Source of the DNA: Verrucomicrobiota bacterium
Lineage (GTDB): Bacteria; Verrucomicrobiota; Verrucomicrobiia; Opitutales; Opitutaceae
DNA: 32,860 nucleotides
Assembly (NCBI GenBank): GCA_023410155.1
Contig: JAEYQF010000002.1
Coordinates: 1-32,860, forward strand
Reading direction: 5' to 3'
The notes below the pieces were generated by a model. The model saw only the letters and a list, made by a program, of their open reading frames with translations, was not told where the DNA came from and made no database searches. The position numbers were made by a program, and so were the translations under genes. Each line of letters begins with the position of its first letter. The first letter of the stretch is position 1. Below, in pieces: positions 1 to 7,418 of the stretch.

Positions 1-2
1 CG

Positions 3-1034
3 GACCTCGATGCCGTCTTTGCCGGGCTCGCACAAACCAGAGCCCTCCCGCTCGCGGCGGAAAGCCCGGACCTGAAGCACTGGCACGAGGTGTGGAATGC
101 GCGCCGGGATCCGACGCGGCCCTTCGATGAGTATTTCTTCGCGGGCGACCCTGCGATCATCGCGCCGGAGAAGCTCCCGGCGAAGTTGATCGAGCAGGGC
201 GTGGCCGATCCCGCCGAGCTTTGGTTTCAGGCGGTGTTGAAAGTGCGGCCGGTCGATTGGGAGCCGCTCGCCCGGGCGCGACGCAAGGCGCTTGGCCAAC
301 TCGCCCACGAGGTGCTCGCCGCGGCGTTGCAGCCGGGCGAGTCGGCGCACCGGGGTTTCGGGCGGATGCCGAACCAAGATGTGGCGCGCGCGGAGCTCGA
401 ACGAGGATTGCGGCGATTGCGGGCGCGTTGGCCGGAGGATCGTTATTGGGATTCGTTTCTGGCGGAACTGACGCACGTCTGCACGGGATTGCTGCGCAAT
501 GTCTATGCGATCGATGCAGGCGACTACGTGGCGACGGAAGCATGGCTGCCCGAAGCGGCGCGACTGAAGTTGCCATCGCGTGAGCTGCGCGTCGTCGGTC
601 GGATTGATCTCGTGCGGCTGGATCGACCGAGTTGGGACGGCGCGCGCGTGGATATCGTGGACTTCAAGACCGGCGGCGACCCGGCGTTTTCCGCCGAACG
701 CATGGGGCGGACGGGCGCGTCGCTTCAGCTTGGAATTTATCTGTCGGCCGCGGCTTCGCTGGGCGCCGCGAGCGGTCGAGTTTGGATGATCCGGCCGGGT
801 GTGGATGAGATCGCCGGCATCGATCTCTCAGAACTACCGCTTGGACTGGAAAAATTGAAGTGGCTCGACGCAGCCTTGACGCGCGGTGTCTTTGGCGCGC
901 GCACGCGCGACCGCTCCGACTACGAGCCCGTGGGTTGCACGTGGCCGCTCGCAAGCGCGCCGATTGCGTGGGCGGTGCTTGAGGAGAAGTTCGCGCGCAC
1001 GTTCGATGCCCTGGAGGAGGGAAGAGCCGAATGA
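3..1034 (+). CDS. AddB-like PD-(D/E)XK nuclease, 3' part only
   Basis: The reading frame is open from the left edge, so the true start lies outside the window and the GTG at 90 is only an internal codon. The visible 343 residues carry a RecB/AddB-type nuclease domain: a GQLAHEVL helix, then GRIDLV followed about 20 residues later by VDFKTGG, which supply the D and DxK metal-binding residues of the PD-(D/E)XK fold. The stop overlaps the ATG of the following AddA-like gene (ATGA at 1031), implying translational coupling and a two-subunit helicase-nuclease for processing DNA double-strand ends. The C-terminal part has no CxxC cluster, so the iron-sulfur staple of classical AddB seems absent. Function is inferred from the motif and the partner; the N-terminal part cannot be judged. 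Confidence 0.85.
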   Translation, partial: DLDAVFAGLAQTRALPLAAESPDLKHWHEVWNARRDPTRPFDEYFFAGDPAIIAPEKLPAKLIEQGVADPAELWFQAVLKVRPVDWEPLARARRKALGQLAHEVLAAALQPGESAHRGFGRMPNQDVARAELERGLRRLRARWPEDRYWDSFLAELTHVCTGLLRNVYAIDAGDYVATEAWLPEAARLKLPSRELRVVGRIDLVRLDRPSWDGARVDIVDFKTGGDPAFSAERMGRTGASLQLGIYLSAAASLGAASGRVWMIRPGVDEIAGIDLSELPLGLEKLKWLDAALTRGVFGARTRDRSDYEPVGCTWPLASAPIAWAVLEEKFARTFDALEEGRAE

Positions 1035-4000
1035 AACCCGAGCTGATCGACGCGGTCGCGCGCGAACGTTTTCGCACCGAATGGACGCAGAACTTCGCCG
1101 TCAGCGCGAATGCTGGTTCGGGCAAGACGACCGCGATCTCGGAGCGCCTCGCTGCACTGGCCGTTTCGCCGCATGGCGCCAGTCTGCTGCGCAAGACCGC
1201 CGTGGTTACCTACACGAAGAAGGCTGCGGCACAGATCGGCCAGCGCGCTCGTCAGGTGCTGCTGCGGCGCGTGAGCGAGAGCGGGAGCGGAGACCTCACG
1301 GCGCTCGATCACCTCGAACGCGCGTTCTTCGGGACGATTCACAGTTTCTGCCTGAAACTCGCGCAAACTTACGGGCAGACGCTCGGCATCAATCTGAACC
1401 CGGAGGTCGTCGCTGAGGACGACGCGATGTTATGGGAGGAGTTCATCGAGCAGGACTCGATGCAGTTCTCGGTGATCGCACCGGGCGAACTGCGGACGTT
1501 CTTGCGCCACCTGCCGCTCGAGGAGATTTTCGGGTTCGCGCGCGAGCTGGATGCCGCGACCGCCGCCACTCTGCGTCGCCGCTGTCCGTCGGGTCCACCG
1601 CCTTCACCGGACGAGTTCGCCCGCGAGCGCCTGTTGGCAGTCGTCCCGAAGGGCACGGGCCGCGAAAACATTGAGAAGAGCCAGGCCGCCGCGCGCGCAT
1701 GGCAGGCTGCCTGGATAGCGGCCGACGGTTTTCTCCCGTTGTATGAGCCGGTGGGACAGGCCAAGGCGGTGGTCGAAGCCGCGACAGCGTGGATGGCGCC
1801 GCTTAAGCGCTGGCTGGCCGACGCCGCAGCCGCGCTGGGAGCGGAGTTGGCGGAGCGTTATCGCGTGTGGAGGTTTCAACGCGGCGTGCAGACCTACGCC
1901 GACCAGATCGATGCGGCAATGGCCGTGCTTGAAAACGAGGAGCTGCTCGATCGCATCCGACGCGAAGATTGGCGGATCATCCTCGACGAGGCGCAGGATA
2001 CCGATCCGCAGCAGTTCGCGGTCCTGGTCGAAATCGCGCGCGAGCCGGGGGCGCGGCGGGGCACATGGCCCGGAGTCGGAAGTCCTCCCCGGCCGGGACA
2101 CTTCTGCCTCGTCGGCGATGGCCAGCAGGCGATCTATGGCAGCCGGGCCGACATCGGAAACTTTTCCCGCCATCTCGCGGCGTTTCGCGACGGCCACGGG
2201 GGCGAGCTGCTCGAATTTCGGGTTACGTTCCGCGCGCCGGAGGCGGCGATCAACCTGCTGAATCGGACGCTGCCCGCGGCTTTCGGACCCGAGCGGACCC
2301 ACAATTCCGGGCTGCCGCCCAGCGAGGGCGCACCGGCCCCGTATTTACAAGTTGAATACGTGCCGCTCGCCGCGGGACCAGGCAACGCCGTGGGCCGGGT
2401 GGGGCGCTTGCCGCTGACGTTGCCGATCCCCGCGCCTTCGGGCGTGGACGCCTGGCTGGAAGAGGAGGCGAATCAAGTCGCACGCTGGCTCGCGGCGCAC
2501 GGCCCGGAGGCTCTCGGCGCGCGCGCGTGGGGGGGCGTGGCTGTGCTCGCTCCACGCAACGAATGGCTGGTCACCGCGCGCGAGTGCCTCGAACGAGCCG
2601 GTCTCGAGGTCGCGCTGCAGACGCGAAAAATGCGGTGCGGCGACAATCCCGTCTACGCGTGGCTCACCGGTCTGCTGGCCGCGTGTGCGGATCCGGAAAA
2701 TACGTTCGAGTGGAACGGCGTCCTGCGGGAAGTGTTCGCGATCAGCGACGCCCAGCTCGCTGCAGAGCTGCGCGCGCACGGGAAGTTTTCGTGGGAGGAT
2801 CCTTCGGTTCATCCGCTGCCGCTGCGGTCGGCCTTGGAGGGCCTCCGCCCGTTCGTGCTGCGGTTCAACGACGAAGGAGTCGCGCTCGCCACGTTCGTGG
2901 CCGAACTGGTCGCGGCGTGCGCGTTGCGCGAGAAGGCGGGGCGAAGCGACCCGACGGGCGGCCTCGCGGAGGAGCTGGACCGCTTGCTGGCACTGGCCGC
3001 CCAGATGGGACTCGACGGTGCCGGACCCCGCGAGTGGGTCGAGGAGCTGCTTTGCTGTCTCGATGACGGACGGCCGGCGGGCAAACCGACCGGCAACGCG
3101 ATCAACTTGCTGACCTCGCACTCGGCGAAGGGCTTGGAGTGGGACGTGGTCATCGTGCTTGGACTCTGGCGCGGCATCGGTCAGGCGCCGGACCGTGGCT
3201 TGAAACTCGTCCGCGAAGCGGGCGGACCGCAGGTGTATTTCGACCTGTCGAGCATGCCAGCCGAGACGCGCGAGTCGCGCGAGCGTGAGCGCTACCGTGA
3301 GTTGACGCGTCTGCTCTACGTGACGCTCACCCGCGCACGAGAGACGCTGGTCGTGCCATTTGGCCAAGGATTCGGCGGGCGGCAGCGGACCAGCCCGAGC
3401 TTCGGCGAGCTGTGGGCGATCCAGGAGAAGGACCTCCCGGAGCTTGCGCCGTCAGCGGAAAACCGGGAGGTGAACGCGGGACAGGCGGGTCCCGACGGGG
3501 CGAGCGTCCGTATTCAGAATGTGGTGACGCAACCCGAACTGGCGGTCGCGGCCCGGCCACCGATGCCGCGGCGTTTGTTGCCCCACCAACTGGCGCACAA
3601 GCCCGACCTCATCCGAGCGGTGCGTCACGAGTCCGGGCTCGATGAGCCGCTCCCGTTTTCGAGAGGCGAGGAGGCCATCGCCTACGGCACCTGGTGGCAC
3701 GAGACGATGGAATTCATGCCTTGGACGGCGACTGCCCAGCAGGTGGTGGCCTACGTTGAGCGGGCGCTCACGCGCGCCGGGAGCGAAGGTTTTGAGGCGC
3801 GCGGACGGGAGGAGTGGGCGCGTCTGCGCGCGAGTCCCGTGTGGTGCGAGTTGTGCGATCGCCGCTGGACGCGGCAAAGCGAGCTGGGCGTGCTCGCGCC
3901 GTTGCCCGGAGGCGAATGGATCGACGGCGTGATCGATTTGGTTCTCCACGATCCGACCTCGCATCTGGTGCGGATCGTGGATTGGAAGACGAATCGGCGG

Positions 4001-4177
4001 GCGGCAGGCGAGACCGACGAAGCTTGTCTCCAGCGGCTCGTAGCCGAATACGCGCCTCAATTGACCGCTTACGGCGCGAGTGTCGCGCCACAGTTTCCCG
4101 GCTGTGCGGTGGAGCTGCTGGTATATTCCAGTGCAGTCGGCGCTTGGCGTGCCGTGTCGTCACGCGAGCCGCTCTAG
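1031..4177 (+). CDS. addA: AddA-like UvrD-family helicase-nuclease
   Basis: This 1048-residue protein is an ATP-dependent DNA helicase with a C-terminal nuclease, expected to resect double-strand breaks with the AddB-like partner just upstream (4-bp ATGA overlap). The Walker A motif ANAGSGKT is at residues 26-33 and the Walker B ILDEAQDT near 316-323. Further superfamily 1 motifs follow: GDGQQAIYGSRAD, then TSHSAKGLEWDVV and RLLYVTLTRAR. A PD-(D/E)XK nuclease ends the protein, with GVIDLVL near 965 and VDWKTNR near 982. The length is somewhat below the roughly 1150-1230 residues usual for AddA. No terminator hairpin is obvious right after the stop. Calling it AddA rather than another UvrD/RecB-type helicase rests on the nuclease domain and the paired gene. 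Confidence 0.9.
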   Translation: MKPELIDAVARERFRTEWTQNFAVSANAGSGKTTAISERLAALAVSPHGASLLRKTAVVTYTKKAAAQIGQRARQVLLRRVSESGSGDLTALDHLERAFFGTIHSFCLKLAQTYGQTLGINLNPEVVAEDDAMLWEEFIEQDSMQFSVIAPGELRTFLRHLPLEEIFGFARELDAATAATLRRRCPSGPPPSPDEFARERLLAVVPKGTGRENIEKSQAAARAWQAAWIAADGFLPLYEPVGQAKAVVEAATAWMAPLKRWLADAAAALGAELAERYRVWRFQRGVQTYADQIDAAMAVLENEELLDRIRREDWRIILDEAQDTDPQQFAVLVEIAREPGARRGTWPGVGSPPRPGHFCLVGDGQQAIYGSRADIGNFSRHLAAFRDGHGGELLEFRVTFRAPEAAINLLNRTLPAAFGPERTHNSGLPPSEGAPAPYLQVEYVPLAAGPGNAVGRVGRLPLTLPIPAPSGVDAWLEEEANQVARWLAAHGPEALGARAWGGVAVLAPRNEWLVTARECLERAGLEVALQTRKMRCGDNPVYAWLTGLLAACADPENTFEWNGVLREVFAISDAQLAAELRAHGKFSWEDPSVHPLPLRSALEGLRPFVLRFNDEGVALATFVAELVAACALREKAGRSDPTGGLAEELDRLLALAAQMGLDGAGPREWVEELLCCLDDGRPAGKPTGNAINLLTSHSAKGLEWDVVIVLGLWRGIGQAPDRGLKLVREAGGPQVYFDLSSMPAETRESRERERYRELTRLLYVTLTRARETLVVPFGQGFGGRQRTSPSFGELWAIQEKDLPELAPSAENREVNAGQAGPDGASVRIQNVVTQPELAVAARPPMPRRLLPHQLAHKPDLIRAVRHESGLDEPLPFSRGEEAIAYGTWWHETMEFMPWTATAQQVVAYVERALTRAGSEGFEARGREEWARLRASPVWCELCDRRWTRQSELGVLAPLPGGEWIDGVIDLVLHDPTSHLVRIVDWKTNRRAAGETDEACLQRLVAEYAPQLTAYGASVAPQFPGCAVELLVYSSAVGAWRAVSSREPL

Positions 4178-4303
4178 GCCGGAACTCAATCCGCGTGCGG
4201 GCTGGCCGGCGAGGTGAAGCGGACCGGGAAAGGGACGGGCCTAAGTTCTGGCTTTACAGCGGCGAGGGCGGTCCGCACGTTGCTCCATTCATTCTCTCAA
4301 ATC

Positions 4304-4405
4304 ATGGGCAATCTGAAAAAGAAACGTCGGTTGAAGATGTCGAAGCACAAGCGCCGCAAGCGCCTTAAGGCGAACCGGCACAAGAAGCGCACTTGGCAGA
4401 AGTGA
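4304..4405 (+). CDS. AURKAIP1/COX24-domain small basic protein, 33 aa
   Basis: A 33-codon frame runs from ATG 4304 to TGA 4405 and is followed 42 bases later by a strong terminator. Eighteen of 33 residues are Lys or Arg. The segment LKMSKHKRRKRLK matches the C-terminal motif of the mitochondrial small-subunit ribosomal protein mS38 (AURKAIP1; COX24 domain in yeast), in which a K-M-x-x-H-K-x-R-K pattern is typical. Very short bacterial proteins of this type are annotated in several phyla. A ribosomal location is inferred from that homology and from the composition. A longer frame from 4214 exists, but the extra residues have no resemblance to the family, and the domain begins at 4304. There is no clear Shine-Dalgarno sequence. 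Confidence 0.8.
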   Translation: MGNLKKKRRLKMSKHKRRKRLKANRHKKRTWQK

Positions 4406-4447
4406 GCTGCGCGCAGCCGCCGCCCGCCCAATCTCCCGTTTATCTCC

Positions 4448-4474
4448 AACCCGCCGCACGCCGGCGGGTTTTTT
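4448..4474 (+). terminator. Rho-independent terminator after the COX24-like gene
   Basis: A perfect 9-bp stem (AACCCGCCG at 4448-4456 with CGGCGGGTT at 4462-4470) has a 5-base loop and runs into a T tract (4469-4474). It isolates the small basic protein transcript from the pilus-like operon. The rest of the gap to 4678 shows no gene, and no promoter could be assigned with confidence. Confidence 0.88.
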
Positions 4475-4677
4475 ATTTGTTCGAAACAGGAGATTTAAGA
4501 AACCGTAAATAGGGGAACGCCCGGGGATAGGACCGGAATTTCTCTTGTCTCTGGGTTGCGGTTTGCCGAAGTTGCGCATCCGGCTTCCGCCGACGATCGC
4601 GCAGGCTTGTTGCTCCTGAATGGCAGGAAGCCTCTCGGGCGATCGGAAGTTAACCCCTCTCCTGCTTCAACTCCGGC

Positions 4678-5730
4678 ATGTTCCTATCGGCTAAGTCCAA
4701 AGGCTTCTTCGTCGAGCAAAACGATCACACCATCGTGGTGGCGCGGACGTCTGCTATGGCAGGTCCGCTGACGATCGAGGAAGTGCGGGAGTGCCCCACC
4801 GGTGATGCAGCTGCGCTCGCGGAGGTGGTCCGCACGCTCCAGCCGAAAAAGACGCCGAGCGGCTACCTGAACGCCTGTTGCGGGATCTACCCTGCGAGCC
4901 GGCTGGTGCGACGCGCCACCCTCGAGCTGAAGCGCGTCAAAGAGCCGGGTTATCTCGGTGAGGTGCTGACGCAGCAATTTCGCGTCGAACCAGAGAAATA
5001 CACGGTGCATGTGCTCAATGCGACAGACGGCACCGACTTCGACCTGAATCGGGCGACGCAGAAGGAGACGCTGTTTTGCGGTTTGCCGGCCGACGACGTC
5101 GCAGCGATCCAAGACCGGTTGCTCGAGAACGGCATCTATCCCGAGCGACTTGAATTGGGCTCGGTGGCAATGCTGGGCGGTTTGGCGGACTACCTAAAGT
5201 TCACCAAATCCAAGTCGCCGACCCTGGTGCTCGAGATCGGGGCCGACATGACGCACTCGTTCATCGTGTCGGGCAGCGGGGTCGAAGCTTCGCGGCCGAT
5301 CCCGCAGGGGCTCGAGTCGATGATCCCTGTCGTGCAGAAGGAGCTCGGGCTGAAAGATGAGGAGTCGGCGAAGAAATTGTTTCTGTCGAACACGTTCGAT
5401 TTCACGGGCATGGGTCCGCTGCTGATCAAGAAGCTCCTCAAGGAGCTCCAGTCCTCCATCGGCTTTTACGAGGTGCAGACGGGCATGTCGGTCGGCCAGA
5501 TCGTGTGCACGCAGTTGCCGTCCAAACTCTCTTGGCTGGAAAACGCCATCGCGAGCGCGCTCGGCATCGCCCGGCTCGAACTCGCGCTGGTGCCATGGCT
5601 GCAGGCGCGGCAGATCACGGTTTCCGATTCGGTCGCCTCGACCGGCCTCGAGCCGCGGTGGCTCGGGCTGCTTGGGCTCATGATTCAACACAATCTCTCC
5701 GATGCTGTCGCGGCTCAAACGAAGGACTGA
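4678..5730 (+). CDS. pilM: PilM-like actin-fold pilus/secretion assembly protein
   Basis: First gene of a five-gene run in the canonical pilM-N-O-P-Q order. The 350-residue product resembles PilM, the cytoplasmic actin-like protein that binds the PilN N-terminus and anchors the inner-membrane platform of type IV pili (GspL cytoplasmic domain in type II secretion). LVLEIGADMTHSFIV near residues 182-196 looks like the second phosphate-binding segment of the actin fold, followed by a GLESMIPVVQKELGL helix as in PilM. No membrane span is seen. The ATG at 4678 gives a normal length, although no clear ribosome-binding site precedes it. The 3' end overlaps the next gene by 29 bases. The sequence is divergent; the assignment rests strongly on gene order. 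Confidence 0.75.
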   Translation: MFLSAKSKGFFVEQNDHTIVVARTSAMAGPLTIEEVRECPTGDAAALAEVVRTLQPKKTPSGYLNACCGIYPASRLVRRATLELKRVKEPGYLGEVLTQQFRVEPEKYTVHVLNATDGTDFDLNRATQKETLFCGLPADDVAAIQDRLLENGIYPERLELGSVAMLGGLADYLKFTKSKSPTLVLEIGADMTHSFIVSGSGVEASRPIPQGLESMIPVVQKELGLKDEESAKKLFLSNTFDFTGMGPLLIKKLLKELQSSIGFYEVQTGMSVGQIVCTQLPSKLSWLENAIASALGIARLELALVPWLQARQITVSDSVASTGLEPRWLGLLGLMIQHNLSDAVAAQTKD

Positions 5731-6334
5731 AGCGGCCGGGGCCGCGGTGGTGCCCGCCTGGCACCCCAATTTCCGCAACTTCGAACGTCTACCGGACACG
5801 AAGGTCGTCCGCACCGCGTTCTTCGTAAACGGTGTGGCCGCGGTGGTGGTGATCGTGCTGCTCGGCTGGCTCGGCTATCAGGAGCTGCAGATTCGCGAAC
5901 TCAGCCGCAGCATCAGCGATTGGCAGGAGCAGATCGAGCGGGATCAGCCTGGCAGCGCCCGGGCGGTAGAGCTCTTCAAGAAATATCAGACCGAAGCGGC
6001 GCGCGTGACGGAGATCGACACGTTTGTGAAGTCACGGCCGAAGGTATCCGCTTTGTTGCTGCATCTGGCGGAGACGCTTCCCGCCGATATCGCGTTGGAC
6101 ACCCTCGAACTCAAGGATACGAGCTTGCGGCTGCTGGTCACCGTCCGCGGCGCGCCGGATCGCGCGAGTGGCACGGCCTCCGCCTACGTGGAGCAGCTGA
6201 GGGGCGATTCGGAGATCGCAGCCGAGTTCGACGACGTGTCGCTGAGCAACCTCAACCGCAATCCCCGCAATGGGCGCCTGGCTGCGGAATTCACGCTGCG
6301 CCTGAAGTCGGCTGAATCGCCCAAGAAGCCATGA
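5702..6334 (+). CDS. PilN-like inner-membrane pilus assembly protein
   Basis: This 210-residue protein has the PilN/GspL layout: a short cytoplasmic N-terminus, one membrane span at about residues 38-57 (FFVNGVAAVVVIVLLGWLGY), a charged helical stretch likely to form a coiled coil at 61-105, and a periplasmic ferredoxin-like domain. The motif LAETLPADIALDTLEL is typical of the PilN family. It begins inside the pilM-like gene and its stop overlaps the next start by 4 bases (ATGA at 6331), so the genes are probably translationally coupled. Role by analogy: periplasmic PilN-PilO heterodimer linking the cytoplasmic ring to the secretin. Confidence 0.75.
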   Translation: MLSRLKRRTEAAGAAVVPAWHPNFRNFERLPDTKVVRTAFFVNGVAAVVVIVLLGWLGYQELQIRELSRSISDWQEQIERDQPGSARAVELFKKYQTEAARVTEIDTFVKSRPKVSALLLHLAETLPADIALDTLELKDTSLRLLVTVRGAPDRASGTASAYVEQLRGDSEIAAEFDDVSLSNLNRNPRNGRLAAEFTLRLKSAESPKKP

Positions 6335-6915
6335 CCACACCGGAACTTGCCGCGGTTCTGAAGAAGAACCCCTTCAGCACGGTCTGCGCGGTCGTCGCGC
6401 TGGTGGTGGCCGGTGCTTCCTACTATCGCAGCTCGACGGTCCCGGAATTGGAAGGCCAGCTCGAGGAGCGTTCGGCCGATGGCCAGCGCCACAGCCTCAA
6501 TCTCAAGAATGCCGTGCAATTGCCCGAACAGGTGGCCGCGCTTGAGGCGGCCGGTGCGGCGATCGAACCGCGTCTGGTCAAAGCCAGCCGGCTCGCCACC
6601 AATCTCCAGTATTTCTACAAGCTCGAGGCCGATACAGGGGTGAAACTCCTCGAACTCCGGCAAAATCCTGCTCGCGCGCCTCAGGGGAAGAACGCGCCGA
6701 AGACGCTCTTCACCGGCGTGAATTTCTCCGTGAGCGTGCAGGGCGATTACGTGGCGGTGGTGGACTTCCTGCGCCGCCTCGATCACGGCACCCACTTCGC
6801 CCGCGTGCTGACCGCGTCCCTCTCCGGCATCACCGTGGAAACCGGTAACAACATCGATGCGCGCACCGGACAGGTGCGGGCTTCGCTCACACTCGAGCTT
6901 CTCGGCCAGCCATGA
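6331..6915 (+). CDS. PilO-like inner-membrane pilus assembly protein
   Basis: The 194-residue product has one membrane span at about residues 14-31, then a helical segment and a C-terminal domain with FSVSVQGDYVAVVDFLRRL. That segment matches the pattern in PilO and GspM, where a GxYxxxxxFLxxL stretch lies in the ferredoxin-like fold. It sits between the PilN-like and PilP-like genes with 4-bp overlaps on both sides. By analogy it pairs with the PilN-like protein in the periplasm. Sequence conservation in this family is low, so position in the operon and topology carry most of the weight. Confidence 0.7.
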   Translation: MTTPELAAVLKKNPFSTVCAVVALVVAGASYYRSSTVPELEGQLEERSADGQRHSLNLKNAVQLPEQVAALEAAGAAIEPRLVKASRLATNLQYFYKLEADTGVKLLELRQNPARAPQGKNAPKTLFTGVNFSVSVQGDYVAVVDFLRRLDHGTHFARVLTASLSGITVETGNNIDARTGQVRASLTLELLGQP

Positions 6916-7418
6916 ACCGACACGTTCTCCTAGGAGCCGCGCTTTTCGCTGTGGCCACGCCTTTGTTCGCCGCTCGTGCCGCGTCCGATCTGTTGCCGCT
7001 TGAGAAGCGCCGACTCCTCGTAGAGCGCGCGGAGCAACTCGCCGTCGTGGCCGATCTCGAGCCCTTGCCCGAAGGCTACGCGCAGCCCTTCGCCCCCGCC
7101 GGTTTTGACCGCGCGGATGCCGAGGAACTGAAGGGCAACGCACCCGCTGCGCAGGCGTCGGCTCGCCCGGGCAGCGATCGCGAACTACTCAACCTCATCG
7201 CCTCCCGCATCTCGCCCAGCGGCACCGTGATCCACGGAGACCAGTCGCTGCTCATCTTCGGCAAGAAACGTCTACGTGTGGGCGACCGCCTCACCGTCAC
7301 TTACGAGGAGCAGGACTACACCCTCGACCTCGTCGCGATCAGCCGCACGACGTTCACGCTCCGCTACAACCAGGACGAAATCACCCGGCCCATCCTCAAA
7401 ACTGGAAAGACCCCATGA
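6912..7418 (+). CDS. PilP-position periplasmic protein of the secretin operon
   Basis: A 168-residue exported protein with a signal peptide (LLGAALFAVATPLFAARA, cleavage probably near residue 23). The C-terminal part, about 90-165, is rich in beta strands: SPSGTVIHGDQSLLIFGKKR and a following RVGDRLTVTYEEQDYTLDLV, resembling the small beta domain of PilP/GspC proteins that bind the secretin N0 domain. No lipobox is present, unlike classical PilP lipoproteins. It overlaps both neighbours by 4 bases. The PilP role is inferred from position directly before the secretin and from domain shape; homology by eye is weak. Confidence 0.55.
   Translation: MNRHVLLGAALFAVATPLFAARAASDLLPLEKRRLLVERAEQLAVVADLEPLPEGYAQPFAPAGFDRADAEELKGNAPAAQASARPGSDRELLNLIASRISPSGTVIHGDQSLLIFGKKRLRVGDRLTVTYEEQDYTLDLVAISRTTFTLRYNQDEITRPILKTGKTP

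Noticed and set aside
2345..3367. 340-residue minus-strand open frame
   Set aside because: Antisense to the AddA-like gene, Arg-rich and without any domain.
4475..4677. sigma-70 promoter of the secretin operon
   Set aside because: TTGTTC and TTGTCT stretches occur, but no -10 box with proper spacing could be found, so none is annotated.
6184..7143. 319-residue minus-strand open frame
   Set aside because: Antisense to the coupled PilN/PilO/PilP-like genes.
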